NCBI GenBank assembly: GCA_944472155.2 | Contig: OX235271.1 | Location: 120,471,329 to 120,535,328, forward strand | Direction of reading: 5' to 3' | Origin: Trichobilharzia szidati | Lineage: Eukaryota > Platyhelminthes > Trematoda > Strigeidida > Schistosomatidae | DNA: 64,000 nt | Part shown: positions 48,233 through 59,153 of the stretch, one piece after another | Position numbering within the stretch: position 1 is the first letter of the stretch | Layout: each line of letters opens with the position of its first letter | Translations under genes and position numbers: made by a program | The notes under the pieces: generated by a model | The model's database searches: none | What the model was told of the DNA's origin: nothing | The model's input: the letters and a program-made list of their open reading frames with translations, nothing else

Positions 48233-48334
48233 CACTATCCAAATTTTTAAAAGGGACTAATTGTTTTAAATACAGTAATAATAGTGAACTTGCATAATAA
48301 AAAAAGCAAAACTATAGTGAGAGCTTTACTCTGG

Positions 48335-48415
48335 CCATGGTAGGGTGAAGGAATGTATGCGGTGCTTTTGAATGCAGAGATCCGGTTTCAAATCTCGAAT
48401 AGCTAATGATTCAGC
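48335..48415 (+). repeat. possible tRNA-like SINE head
   Basis: tggccatggtagggtgaagg (box A-like) and ccggtttcaaatctcgaata (box B-like) are spaced as in tRNA-derived promoters. No second copy was recognised in the window. Confidence 0.3.
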
Positions 48416-48419
48416 TGCG

Positions 48420-50320
48420 TACAGATGGCGTATGCGAAGTCCCTTCGTAGGATATTGAGAGATTCTGTGTAGCACTGTGAAGCAATCATGAGGGTATGCT
48501 CGATGTTCAGCGATGACAAAGTGTTCGAGGATGGAGCCGGAGTTTTTCTCCTCCGGCTAACCAAGCTGAACAATATTCCAGAATACGTTTGTGGACGTAA
48601 CGTTGAGTACTGTTGAGATTGAAACTGAGACTTTCGATATCATTTTTACATGTTTTTGGAATTGTTTCTAAGTTATGTGATTTACTAGCTCATTCCAATA
48701 CGACACTGTATGCATTCGCCCAGTGTTAACTAGAAACAACAGTGAGATAGCAGTAAAGTGAAAATTTCCTCTCGGAAAGTGGAGAAAGAGAAGCAGGTGG
48801 CCTATAACTTTGTTTGTCAGTCGCCTGGTTGAAAGTTATGGTTATTAAACTGCTTCCACAGTAATGATACAGTCTCTACTACTAGTGGAATGTTTGACAA
48901 ACAATTATATTCTGGTATCAATATGAATACAAAAGATAACTTATGTTAACCACCAGTTTTAAAGAAAATCTTTGGTGTTTTTTTCAAATTATCTGATACT
49001 CTCTCTCTCTTCAATGCTTCTTATGTAATTTAATTTCACATAGATTTTCAAGAAATTTTGTTTTCCCAGGAAAATTTAGAAAAAGATAATTTTGTTTTCG
49101 AAATACAGCAATTTTTTTCCGGAATATATATATATATATATACTATATTACTCTTTGTATATGTGCATTTTTGCTTCGACTGAGCAAATAATTAGTAGTC
49201 TGTCTAGTAAACTTCAAAAGTTTAGTAGAGTAACAATGTTCTATGCACCTTATTATGCAACATTACAGAATGCTATTTTGACGTAATTTTTATTACTTTT
49301 CGCTACATCTTATTTTTGTTTGTCTTCACAAAAAATTATAGTTCTCTACCTTCCGCGTACATTCAAATTTTCATAGCTATAGGCGTAAATCTACTATAAA
49401 TTGTCTAAGGTATAAAGCGGTTTGCTTTTTCGATGGTATTATTATTCCTGTGATGATTTTCATGACTCAACTTAAAATATTTGCCATTTAAGAGCGTTAT
49501 ACCACAAATAACTGCAGTTGGCCATCCATAGTATTAAAAATGCAATATTTAAGTAAGAGCGTGTTGAGGAATGCATAACTTTCACTTCTACATCAGTTAA
49601 TAACCATCCATCATACATTAAAATGTCACTTATGGTCAGATTACAATCGTCTCTGGGTAAAATCATCCAAGCAGAGATCAAGAAAGCATCTATCTATCAC
49701 CCTTTTAAGTAGAAAAAAGGTAAAATTATTGTGAAAGTCACTAATTAATTAGAAAATTGTGAGAGACGATGAGTAAATATCTTGATGAACCTAGGAAAAT
49801 GATGATTCTATTTTATTGATGAAGTTTCTTCATTGAGGAATCAGTGAAATATGTTAAAACCTAATACGTTACATGATACTCCTCCATGATACCGATTTCT
49901 CGTACAAGTAATTAGCTCTACATATTTTCCAGTTAACAATATCCATCAAGTTTAGTTCATTTCATACAGTTCAACTCTGTACAGATGCACAATTTAAACT
50001 AGATTTTTAACTTACCGCTATGCATTTTTCGTAAGAAATAAGGGCAAAATATCTTGAGGCGTACTGTACACACGACATAATTGAGTCAATTATTATACTA
50101 TTTAGAGATTTTTCACAACTGATGAATCTTTAGTAATAAAATAGTACTGTATAAAAATGCACTTTTCACAATAAAGCTACCATTATTACAAAAGTCTGAT
50201 TGATGCCATCAGGTGAAAGAATGAGATCAACGATATCTGAAGGACTAATACTTTTATTAAAATGGTACTGCAGTGTAAATGCCATTATCAAAATGTTGGA
50301 GGGATTTGATTGACGATAAG
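48420..50320. other. no recognisable gene
   Basis: AT-rich; (ct)n at 49001-49013 and (at)n at 49124-49142. Short ORFs show no motif. Confidence 0.35.
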
Positions 50321-50599
50321 TACTGAAATAGAAAACCTAGATAGCCAATTTTCTGGCCGGAAGCAAACCTGGGAAAAGACGGAGAGTTGAGAGTAAGGCT
50401 AGCGATCTCACACTGGAAAATCAATCAAAATGCTACGAAATTTTCAGTGCATAAGAAAAACATTAAATAGGTAAAAAGCAGACCTATTTTCGCTGGAATC
50501 GGAGAAACTAAATCACACAGGCTGGTGAAAGCATTCAGCAAGCCAGTCAGATGATGTGTCTTCTTTCGATGCAAGAAAAAATAAATATTAGGATATAGT

Positions 50600-51480
50600 A
50601 TAGTGTACGAAGTTGGGAAGGTAGATCACGTAGCCGAAGAAACACGAAAATATGCCATGGAAGTGTTAAGAATCCGGGAGAGCAGATTGAATGGATGTGG
50701 ACTACCGAAATTGTTAACTGCACAGTCAGTAATCTACTCCAGTCACCCATACAATAACCACGAACACACTCACCGAGTGGCTATCATGATGTCACCAAAT
50801 TCATCCACAGCTTATAAACAGTAGGAAGTAATCTCCTTCCACAGGATTATGACAACAAGGTTCAACTCAAAAGGAAGGTTAAAATTATCCAATGCTACGC
50901 TCCTATAAACAACTCAGGAAAAGAGAAGAAGGAAGAGTTCTGTTGACAACTACAAACAGTAATGGAAAACACCCCAAATAATGATATCAAAATCCTCATG
51001 TGCGATGTGAATACAAGCCAAACTGGGAGCAGTTAATACAGGAAGAGAACTCATCACAAGCTGATAAAGCTCTCAGTGAAATGAAAAATAATGGAGAACT
51101 CTTCGCAGACTTCTGCATCTTCAATGATTTGGTGATTGGAGGTAGGGTATTCAAGCAGGAGGATATACACGGGAGACATGGATTTCACTCGGTGGAGACA
51201 GTAAAAACCGGACAGACTTCATCTCAATGTCTCTCAAGAAAGTGGAGACGCAGTCTGCTACTAGACATAAAATTAAGAAGGGGAACAGATATGGGAACAG
51301 ACCACTCACTATCTCGTGAAACGATCCCTGAAGGCCAAGTTTAAAGATTTCAGAACAACTCGAGGCAGACCACAATTCAAGTTAAACACCAAGAAAATGA
51401 AGGACAAAACTACGAAAGATACTTACACTGCAGTCACCAGAGCAAGATCGGAGACACTACTTGGCATAACTGAGGAAACC
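50600..51480 (+). pseudogene. RTE endonuclease remnant
   Basis: Reads VYEVGKVDHVAEETRKYAME, VLRIRESRLNGCGLP (Glu kept), THRVAIMMSPN, NDIKILMCDVN (GDMN decayed to CDVN), NGELFADFCIFNDLVIGGRV, then LRRGTDMGTDHSLS (SDH decayed to TDH). Multiple stops and frameshifts show no function. Confidence 0.75.
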
Positions 51481-51559
51481 TGAGTGGAAAATTACTGGAA
51501 TACTCCAGGAAAGATGTTCAAGGAAGCATGAACCGACGGTCAAGTGAAACTAAATACGA

Positions 51560-53250
51560 AAACAGAGAGATAAATAAAACAATGGGCTGATCATTTCAGA
51601 GGACTCTTTAATCGAATGTCACCTACAACTCGCCTAGAAATACCAACAACAGCATTCACAGAACTGCCTGCTAATGGACACCAATCCTCCAACATAAGCA
51701 GAAGTTTTGAATGCAGTCAAGCCAGTGAAGTCCAGGAGAATAGCAAAACCAGACAGAATTCCTCTTGAAACACTGAAAACGGATCTAGACACCATAGTGG
51801 ATATACTCATGCTAGTGTTGGAAAACGTTTGGAAGGAAGCAGAGGTACCTTCTGATTGAGGGATAACTTAAACCTCTACAAGAAGTGATGCGAAATCATG
51901 CTCTTCTCCACACCACATAAAATACTGAGTCGCGTCATCCTGGAAAGAAGCAAAACATGAACTGGATGCAAAACTCCGCTAACCTGGTCAAACTGGATTC
52001 AGGAAACGCATATCATGTGCTTATCGAATAGCAGCTCTACACATGATTCTCATCGAAAAGAGAATAGAATGGCAGTCATATCTCTCTATCTCAACTTCAT
52101 CGACTGTGAAATGGTCTTCGATGAATTTGACCTCGAAGTAATTTGGACACTGTCTCAACACTATCGCGTGCAGTGGCCAAATCTTTATCAACCTCATTCA
52201 ACAGCTGGCTATATAACAAGGCTTCCCATCAAGTGATCCACAACGGAAATCTCAGTGAGGCATCTGAGGTGAATACAGGAGTAAGACATAGCTGACTACT
52301 ATCACTGATGATATTTCCAGCTGTGGTGGTTTGGATTATGCAGCACACCATTTGTGGGGAGAGGAGCGAGAAGACTAGAATACTCTAGACCACCAATAAG
52401 AAGAGTCTGGAAGATCTGCATTTCGCAGACGATTTATGTCTAATGTCACGAGGAATCAAGTACTTTCAGGTAAAAACCAAAAAATCGACAGAAGAAGGAG
52501 ATAGCGAAGGAAGACAGGATATAGGACAGGTGGACATACAGAAGATGGGGGTGATGAAGATAACCAACCAACCAACATCAACACCAGTAACAACCAGCAC
52601 CAATCACCATCAAAGGGAGAAATTTGAAAGAGGTCACTTCCTTCACTGAGCTAGGCAGCCAGCATCGTTTCAACTACAGGCAGCCGCACGGATGTCAAAG
52701 CCAACCAGAATCAGAAAGGCAAAACAGACTCATTCATCAATGTGAAGATTCAATTTGGAAATGTTCTGCACTCACTCAGTATCAAGGACAATTTCCGGAT
52801 TTTCAACACAAAAGATAAGTCAATCACACAGTTCTTCTATATGGGTGAGAGACTTGCACTGCGCGTCATGAATATCATTTGCGACAGGTCACTGCAGAAT
52901 TTTACCAACGGCTACCTTCACTGGCTTCCTAGTGAAGAAGAAATGGCTTGCGAGAAAGAACTGGCAACAGGAAACTCTGGAAATAAGAGAACGAACTAAG
53001 CAATCAAGAACATTGTGCTCAACAAATATGTCGAAGGAAATGGAAGGGGAATGGGCACATGCTGAGGAGACCGTCGAGTGATATCGCACGTCAGGCCATC
53101 TCTAGAGTGGAATCAATCTGATTTGGAAACGGTAAGTGGAGCGGTGGAAGGTGACACTGAGGAGATGGTGTGAGGAGTAGATGAGAGGTTATGTGCAATC
53201 ATCGTGGCATCTGAAGAGGACTGCGTAGAATAGGACGATGTGGAGATGTG
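51560..53250 (+). pseudogene. RTE reverse transcriptase remnant
   Basis: Reads QWADHFRGLFNRMSPTTRLE (pre-RT), LFSTPHKILSRVILERSK, YLNFIDCEMVFDEFDLEVIW (motif A, with FDSVD changed to FDEFD), STTEISVRHLR..., LEDLHFADDLCLMSRG (motif C intact FADD near 52405-52440), RQDIGQVDIQKMGVMKIT, and YMGERLALRVMN in place of YGSETWRVTKN. It shares the GERLALRV variant with the copy at 28848-29945, marking a third RTE lineage. Confidence 0.75.
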
Positions 53251-53312
53251 CTGCTGAAGACCTATATTCCAATGGGAACTAAGGGGAACAACAATTCAAT
53301 AATAATTGAAAC

Positions 53313-53680
53313 AGTTAATGTAAAAGCTGGTATTTTTTTGAGGGAAAATGTTTGTTGACTGTCATGACTTTACTTTTCGACCGTCGGTTTAAGAAAGCCA
53401 TCTACATTGTCGTCTTATCACGCTGTCGTTGAACTAATGGTTCTGTAATCCAATTGGGGTTGATGTTTGCAAGTAGATACCAGAATAATTTGTTGTGTAT
53501 TACAGACACTATATATATATATGCTCATATGACTATTTATCCTCTGAAATCATATTTCTGTAACTCAAATTAAAAAGACAAAATTATTTCATTATATTTA
53601 ATTTATTTGAGATATAAGAATACAATTCTCACCTACATCTGATTGTACTGAAATAACACACCAGAAGTTTGAAATGATTT
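53313..53680. other. no recognisable feature
   Basis: AT-rich, with an (at)n stretch at 53511-53522. Confidence 0.35.
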
Positions 53681-53684
53681 GATT

Positions 53685-54560
53685 TTTATTTGAATTGTGG
53701 TGGCAGAATAATAAAGTGACCACACAAATAGTTTGTAAGTTTGCTTCAGTATGTTGAAAACACAAAAAATAGGAATTTACAATTCTACTCCTCGTAGGAG
53801 AAAACCTTCATGAAAGTCTACTGGAGAAGGTTTAAATTCTGTGTGAGCGAGCATTTTCTATTGCCTGAATTACTTGGTCTTCATCTATTAAATGTGAGAG
53901 TAGAAATGAACCATAAATTCGAATTTCTTTAGTTAATGACGGGGCACCAATGATTATTTCACCGCGATAGCCGAATTGACCTACATTAGCGGTTACGACT
54001 TCTATTTCAAAAATGAGAAAATTAATCTCTAAACCAGTCACTAATGGACGTAAGAAAAGTTATCAGGATTTTTGGTCATAGATTTCATCTTCAGTGGAGT
54101 CCTTAATGTACATTTCTGAAGAGTTTCTTGCAGAAATCACATAGCTGTGTAGCATCAAGTTCCCAATGTTTCACTGGACGATTTCTATTCAAAAATAAAA
54201 TCTGCCTTAAATGTTCATAGTTTATTTCTTGGAAATAATTTGTCTTCTCGTCCCATTCCTTTCGCTATGAGAGCCTTAAGACACATATTCTTGTGAATGT
54301 CGATAAACTTCAAAGGAAAGAGACGAAAAATAATCAGAAGATTGGGCCTCGTATATTAAAGCCTAATAAAACATGTTTTTCAGGAGATTATTGCGTTTCG
54401 TCCAGAGATAATGGAACATTTTATCAGATGTCTCAAAATGATCCAGTGCGGTTGCAAAAGTGTATGAATGAATCTCGAGTAGCCCTAACTTTTCCTTCGA
54501 GTTATTTAGAAGCACGACTTTTGAAAATAGTAACATTTTTGTTTCTCTACACTTCATAAA
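53685..54560 (-). CDS. possible 3' exons of an unrecognised host gene
   Basis: Three minus-strand stretches look coding and are not from a retroelement I recognise: 54540-54363 (NNSKEKLGLLEIHSYTFATA, then LDHFETSDKMFHYLWTKRNN), about 54262-54110 (RKEWDEKTNYFQEINYEHLR, then NRPVKHWELDATQLCDFCKK) and 54040-53832 (EINFLIFEIEVVTANVGQFG, then IIIGAPSLTKEIRIYGSFLL and IDEDQVIQAIENARSHRI-stop). The last is preceded by a good acceptor (cttttcttacgtccattag) and followed by AATAAA at 53685-53690. Exon phases could not be joined without ambiguity, so the joints are not asserted. No function is assigned. A decayed gene or unknown repeat is also possible. Confidence 0.3.
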
Positions 54561-55299
54561 TGGATGAAAATATATTGTGGTTCTTATAATAGAACGTTTT
54601 TAATGACCATTCTGCTTTATTTTTAAATTCTTAGAACCATCAGCCACAATTTTTTCTGTTATCCCAAGTTTGGTTGAAAATCTGATATATTATTTTATGG
54701 AAGTAGTTGTGCATAGGCTAGATGTTTAAGAAAATATTTACTTTAATGCAGATATACTTAGCAATAGCAAAAAAGTAAGAAAACAGATTATTATTGTAGC
54801 TGATATGTTTGTTTTTATGCAAACGTATGATATCCCCTATTGTCTAAAACGGCTAATTTAACAGTGGTTATTAGAATTCCTATTTCAAATGAGAACTTCA
54901 AAAAATAATGATGAATCCTAGTCTCTCGGAGACACTGAACATATTAGTACATCCGTTCATAGGATGAGGACTGTAAGGTCATCTATGCTCCGATAGCTGC
55001 TCTCAGTATTTCAGCTCACATAAGTACTTGAGAAAAGCTCTATCCCATCTACAAAACCCAATACTACGCTTTCCGTATTCATACAAACAAAATACTATAA
55101 ATGTATGCATATCGTTTGATCACATCACTCCGAGAAAACTGAATACAGAGAAATAGCACTAAAAATTAAGTGTGGTAAGTGATAAAAATCCTTTGTAGAT
55201 ATCTGAGCAGAAGCTATTTACATGGACTATAAAACAGTAGTACCTTGCGTTAGACATATTACTCATACATGAAGGAGTATTTTATGATTTACTTCTAGC

Positions 55300-56420
55300 T
55301 TACATGGCCTTGTTTTGAATAGGAACCTCATGGTATCTTCAGAGGTTTTATCAGTGTTCACCAACCTACCACTAACTGAGACAGTGAAATTCGTGTACTG
55401 ACAGATACAGGAAAAGTAGACCGATATATGTACCAAAGCTTTTACTCTCATGGAACTTCCTTTAAAATGTACCATTGATAAATGTCTCATATTAAAAAAA
55501 TATCTATCAGAGACAGATAGATGGTGTCTATGGGTCCTCTATTAGATCAGATTTCGGTAAATTTTTTCCTCACTTTGCTGGAAAAGTTTTCACCAAAGAA
55601 AGCGTAAAAACACTGGATCCTTACTGTCGTTATACTCATTATTCTTGATCCAAAAAATGAAATGAACAGAACACTGAAAAATTTGATGATGCACATCCAC
55701 AGTCCATTTTCACTTTCGAAGCAGAACTTGATGGTAAATTACATATTCTTGGTGTTCAGCTGAACAGAAAAGTGGTTGGTACACTCAAGAACGGTGTTTG
55801 TAGAAAGACCACGTATCTAAGACAGTGTACACATTTGGTTGTTTCCGTACCGTTTCGCTAGAGGATCAAGAGGCACATGATAAAATGGAATTAATTTTAG
55901 TTAAAGAAACATGCACATGGTCTGAGGTTCGATCCGCGGCCTGCGCACACCTTTACCTCGCTAAGCCAGTAATAAAAAAGCTGATAAAGAGGAAAGGTTG
56001 GGCATGAGGCTAGCAACCCCATCCTGTAAAAATAAACACTGCTACAGAAACTCCATGTATCTAGCTTGAAGCCCTATGTCCCACTGGTGACGTGAAGGAA
56101 TAAAAAACAAAAAAAGAAACAGTTCTTCATGAGGAGCTGAATCTTTGAAGACGTAGCCAGTGAGTTTCATACCGAAGACTGTCTAGAGCCATGAGAAGGA
56201 ATTATACTGCTGCCAACATTTATTTATCATTTTCCAGTGGAGCGGTTGTCATTTCTAAGTTCAGAGATAAGTTACCTTAAACAAGTCGCTCGGAGGACAA
56301 ATACCGCTAGATGATATCCATAGTTTTCCTACAATTTCCTAAACTAGCACCACTGACAATTATAAAATGCTTGACTATTAGTCACTCTGGTGAAATAAGA
56401 TTGCATATTAAGAAACTATT
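55300..56420 (+). pseudogene. Penelope-like element interrupted by a SINE (PLE E)
   Basis: Before the SINE, the plus strand reads SVFTNLPLTETVKFVY (RT motif A region), LPLKCTIDKC, DGVYGSSIRS (motif B decayed), VKTLDPYCRYTHYS (catalytic box lost), KFDDAHPQSIFTFEAELDGK and RKTTYLRQCTHLVVSVPFR. After the SINE (56122 on) it continues with VLHEELN, then NYTAANIYLSFSSGAVVISK and FRDKLP, the linker before the GIY-YIG domain. The GIY-YIG core is not readable. The SINE splits the frame near the RT-linker boundary. Confidence 0.7.
55903..56121 (+). mobile_element. SINE1 copy 3 with 9-bp target-site duplication
   Basis: aaagaaaca lies at 55903-55911 and 56113-56121. The insert begins 5'-truncated within the tRNA head (catggtctgaggttcgatcc; box B 55926-55935), passes gaggctagcaaccccatcct and ends gccctatgtcccactggtga plus an A-rich tail. 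It interrupts PLE E. Confidence 0.75.
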
Positions 56421-56639
56421 GTTTTTTATCAAGTCAAGTTAGTCGGGGGGAAGCAAAGATTGGAGTCTGTTTGGTTTTGTATGCATAGTCTGGGATGTAA
56501 ATAGCCGATTCAGCGTGTTTCCATCACGACTAATGTCACTGAAGTTACTGATTGCGTTAAATTAAATTCCCTGTTGATAGATTATTTCGGACCAAAATGC
56601 CCAGTCCCCATTGACACGTCGGTACCTAGTACGGACGGA

Positions 56640-56750
56640 TGATGTATGGAGGTTGTATGATGTTATTTCGTCTGGTGATGAGTGTCAGTGGGATCCAGGA
56701 TCCACGTTTCGTCATGTTCGGGACTCAACAAATGGATGCCAGTGGAAAAT
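56640..56750 (-). ncRNA. Sm-alpha-type hammerhead relic
   Basis: On the minus strand: core ttgttga (56725-56731; C3 and A6 changed), stem II gtcc...tgac (56711-56724), GAAA (56707-56710), a stem III-like part, the cleavage-site C, and ctggatccc where Sm-alpha has ctggattcc. An atcca/tggat pairing is possible for stem I. The tRNA-like head is not recognisable. Confidence 0.5.
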
Positions 56751-56759
56751 TTTTTCAAT

Positions 56760-57690
56760 CTAATTGCTAAATCATAAATGGAAGAATTCACGGTACTTAC
56801 TACCACAACTAATATAAAAATCAGTGTATGTTTAATCTGTCATGACTGACTAACACGACGTACTATCTCTCTGGTTAACAAGCTCTTTACCATTCCGGCT
56901 CATTACTGGTTAGTCCATTTTTGAAGGTAGCCGTCTCGTCCCGTCCAGTTTGCATGTGTTGTAATCTGTGTAGGGTGATTATTGTGAATCCAGCAATGAT
57001 ATGCTAAATCTCGACTCAGCACGTAATGTGAAACAGATTGTAGATTTCTTTGCAGACGTACACCAGTTGCACAAAAACTTCAAGTCAAGAGATGCTGGAC
57101 AGTCACAGAAATAAATTGAACTAGAAGAATTCCTATGTAAAATACTAAGGGTGGATGTTATACATCCATTTTGAAATGATGACAAGGAATAAATGCTCAT
57201 GAAATGTCAGCTGGTTGATACGACATTCTGACTGTGGTCAAAACGATTTGAAGAAGAATGCAATATTATTTCGTATAGGATATCTTATACACATAAACAG
57301 CGAAGTTTTCCAGATCTGATCTTCCTTTCCACGAATCATTTCCAAGAGTTGTACAGTCGTAATCAGATTTAATCAAAAATTTATAAAACCAATCAAATAC
57401 TGGCAGTTACGTTGTAGCAAATGTATTAAGTAATGTGAGGTGTAGTCTACAAGAGAATGAATAAATGGAGATTCAAAAGAAGAAGGAATTATGTGATGAC
57501 TTTGGAAACTTACCTGAATACTCTAAATGGACAAAATCTATAGGAACTAGCGAGCATATTGTATAGTGTCTAAACCAAAAGTGTATGAGAAGCCAGATTT
57601 TAATAACGAACAGTACTGATGATCATAACAGTTATAAAATCATGGTGAAAATAATATTAAACTAAAATATCATGCAATGAAATGAAATAC
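56760..57690. other. no recognisable feature
   Basis: A plus-strand stretch near 56990-57120 (SARNVKQIVDFFADVHQLHK) has a coding-like look but no stop-free frame beyond ~45 codons and no known motif. Not called as a gene. Confidence 0.3.
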
Positions 57691-57699
57691 ATTTATGCC

Positions 57700-58645
57700 G
57701 AGAATGTTACTCTGTTCAAGACAAGGCGAGTGAATGCATATTATTTACTTGAATTCAGAGGTACGGTTTCTGACTACGTAGAGTATGCGTATTTGAAGTC
57801 TTTTCATACGATACTAGGGAGCACTATGCATCCTTTTGATGTAACCATACAGGCGTGCCCAATGTCCATAGTTGGTAATGTGCTGGAGAATAAAGCTATT
57901 GTTATTGCTTTTTTCTCCACTGGCTAGGAAAACTAGAGCGTACGAAAATGTGTTTGTGGAGGTGACGCTGTGCACGGTTGAAATACTCTCCTACATTCTG
58001 TTCTTAAGGCATGGTTTGATTAACTGTCCACTGGAGAATTTTGTTCGTAATTTGGTTATTTGAGATGTCTTTTTCAGATAATCAGAAATATGACTGTTTA
58101 GAATTTCCGCCTCAATATGACCACTGAACTTCAAGTTCATGAATGGAATTTCCTTGGGAACAGTTGCAAGTTTCAGTGACCAAAGCTTTTCTCTCTTGTT
58201 TCTGTCAATAAATATTGATGGACGTCCATTATGTAGGAAGGTATTACGCAGTGATTTTAACACAGCCTCTACGACATCTTCTAGGTAGATTTTCAAATCC
58301 TTGAGCATAATAAACATATTAGGTTCCATTTTCTGACCAGTAATACAAAGCTCTAGAGACTAACAGAGTGCTTAGTTCATGTTGTTTTTTTGATACATTG
58401 ATTTCCGAACCGAGTTACTTTGTCTTCTAGTAGGCGGTTCATCCAGGAATGGAAGAATCAGGTTCATTCTAGAGTGAATATTATAAAAAGTGCTGAGGAG
58501 TTTGTCTAGACCGAACCCAAATTATAAAAGTATCATCTACATACCTTTTGTAGAGGTTCACGTGAACGATGGAAAAGTCGAAAATGTTGCCTTTAAGATT
58601 CCGTAAAATAGTTAGGCAATAATGGATCAAGAGGAGACCTCATTA
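57700..58645 (-). pseudogene. Penelope-like element on the minus strand (PLE G)
   Basis: The minus strand reads MRSPLDPLLPN (motif B, GSPLGPLL decayed) at about 58620, YKRYVDDTFIIW by reading across a frame break near 58545, then LKSLRNTFLHNGRPSIFIDR, FMNLKFSGHIEAEILNSHIS and KLRTKFSSGQLIKPCLKNRM (58329-57991). A weak C-terminal continuation extends to about 57700 (SGEKSNNNSFILQHITNYGH). It starts at the same place as PLE F, which runs the other way. Confidence 0.65.
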
Positions 58646-58785
58646 ATATGCAATATCCTATTCAAAAGAACTGTTACTCATACACACGTTCATTTCACGC
58701 TAAATGACACACTACAAACAGAAGGATGTTGGGCGGTGGGGTCACCACTGGGTCATTTACCAACCAATACCTCTAAGGTTAGTCT

Positions 58786-58797
58786 TGAAAATGACGT
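58786..58797. repeat. 12-bp target-site duplication, left
   Basis: tgaaaatgacgt occurs here and again, identical, at 59142-59153, flanking the U6-SINE composite. Confidence 0.85.
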
Positions 58798-59031
58798 TTG
58801 TTTATTCCCTCACGTTACCAGTGGAACATACGCCTTCAAGCTAGATACTTGGAGTTTCTGTGGCAGTGTTTATTTTTACAGAATGAGGTTGCTAGCCTCA
58901 TGCCCAACCTTTCCTCTTCACCAGCTTTTTTATTTCTGGCTTAGTGAGGTAAAGGTGTGCGTTGGCCGGGGATCGAACCACGGACCATGTTCATGGTCAG
59001 CCAACATCCTAACCGCTATGCCATCGACGCA
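58798..59031 (-). mobile_element. SINE1 part of the U6-SINE chimera
   Basis: On the minus strand the tRNA head begins gcgtcgatggcatagcggtt (box A), box B is ccgtggttcgatcccc (58968-58983), the middle is gaggctagcaacctcattct, and the tail gaaggcgtatgttccactgg runs into the target-site duplication. Only the first ~4 bases of the SINE head are missing at the joint to U6. Confidence 0.85.
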
Positions 59032-59034
59032 AAC

Positions 59035-59141
59035 AAAAAAATATGCAACGCTTCACGATTTTGTGTCATTCTTGCACAGGAGCTATGCTAATCTTCTCTG
59101 TATTATTGCAATTTTAGTATATGTACCTCCGAAGCGAGTAC
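59035..59141 (-). ncRNA. U6 snRNA retrocopy (5' part of U6-SINE chimera)
   Basis: Read on the minus strand, gtactcgcttcgg is the U6 5' end, then catatactaaaattg, acagagaagattagcat (ACAGAGA box at 59095-59101 and the AGC triad), then cgtgaagcgttgcatatttt at the 3' end with a T-run. About 107 nt, the full U6 length. The U6 first base lies directly at the target-site duplication. Several changes from canonical U6 (for example in the segment after the AGC triad and the ggaggtac stem) mark it as a pseudogene. It is fused 5' of a SINE inside one duplication, so it arose as a chimeric cDNA. Confidence 0.9.
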
Positions 59142-59153
59142 TGAAAATGACGT
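59142..59153. repeat. 12-bp target-site duplication, right
   Basis: tgaaaatgacgt, identical to 58786-58797. Confidence 0.85.

Larger units (their letters stand above)
50325..53312 (+). mobile_element. RTE-clade LINE, old near-full-length copy
   Basis: The 5' UTR (50325-50560) resembles that of the 45-48 kb copy, with ctggccggaagc and aaggctagcgatctcac. Endonuclease, RT and the 3' end (gtgctgctgaagacctatat, ggaactaaggggaac) follow in order. It is heavily decayed, and the junction between endonuclease and RT (about 51540-51600) lacks part of the linker. This copy is much older than the one at 45-48 kb. Confidence 0.8.

Noticed and set aside
54293..54559. 88-codon plus-strand ORF as a gene
   Set aside because: The minus strand of the same region fits better with neighbouring coding-like stretches, a splice acceptor and a polyadenylation signal.
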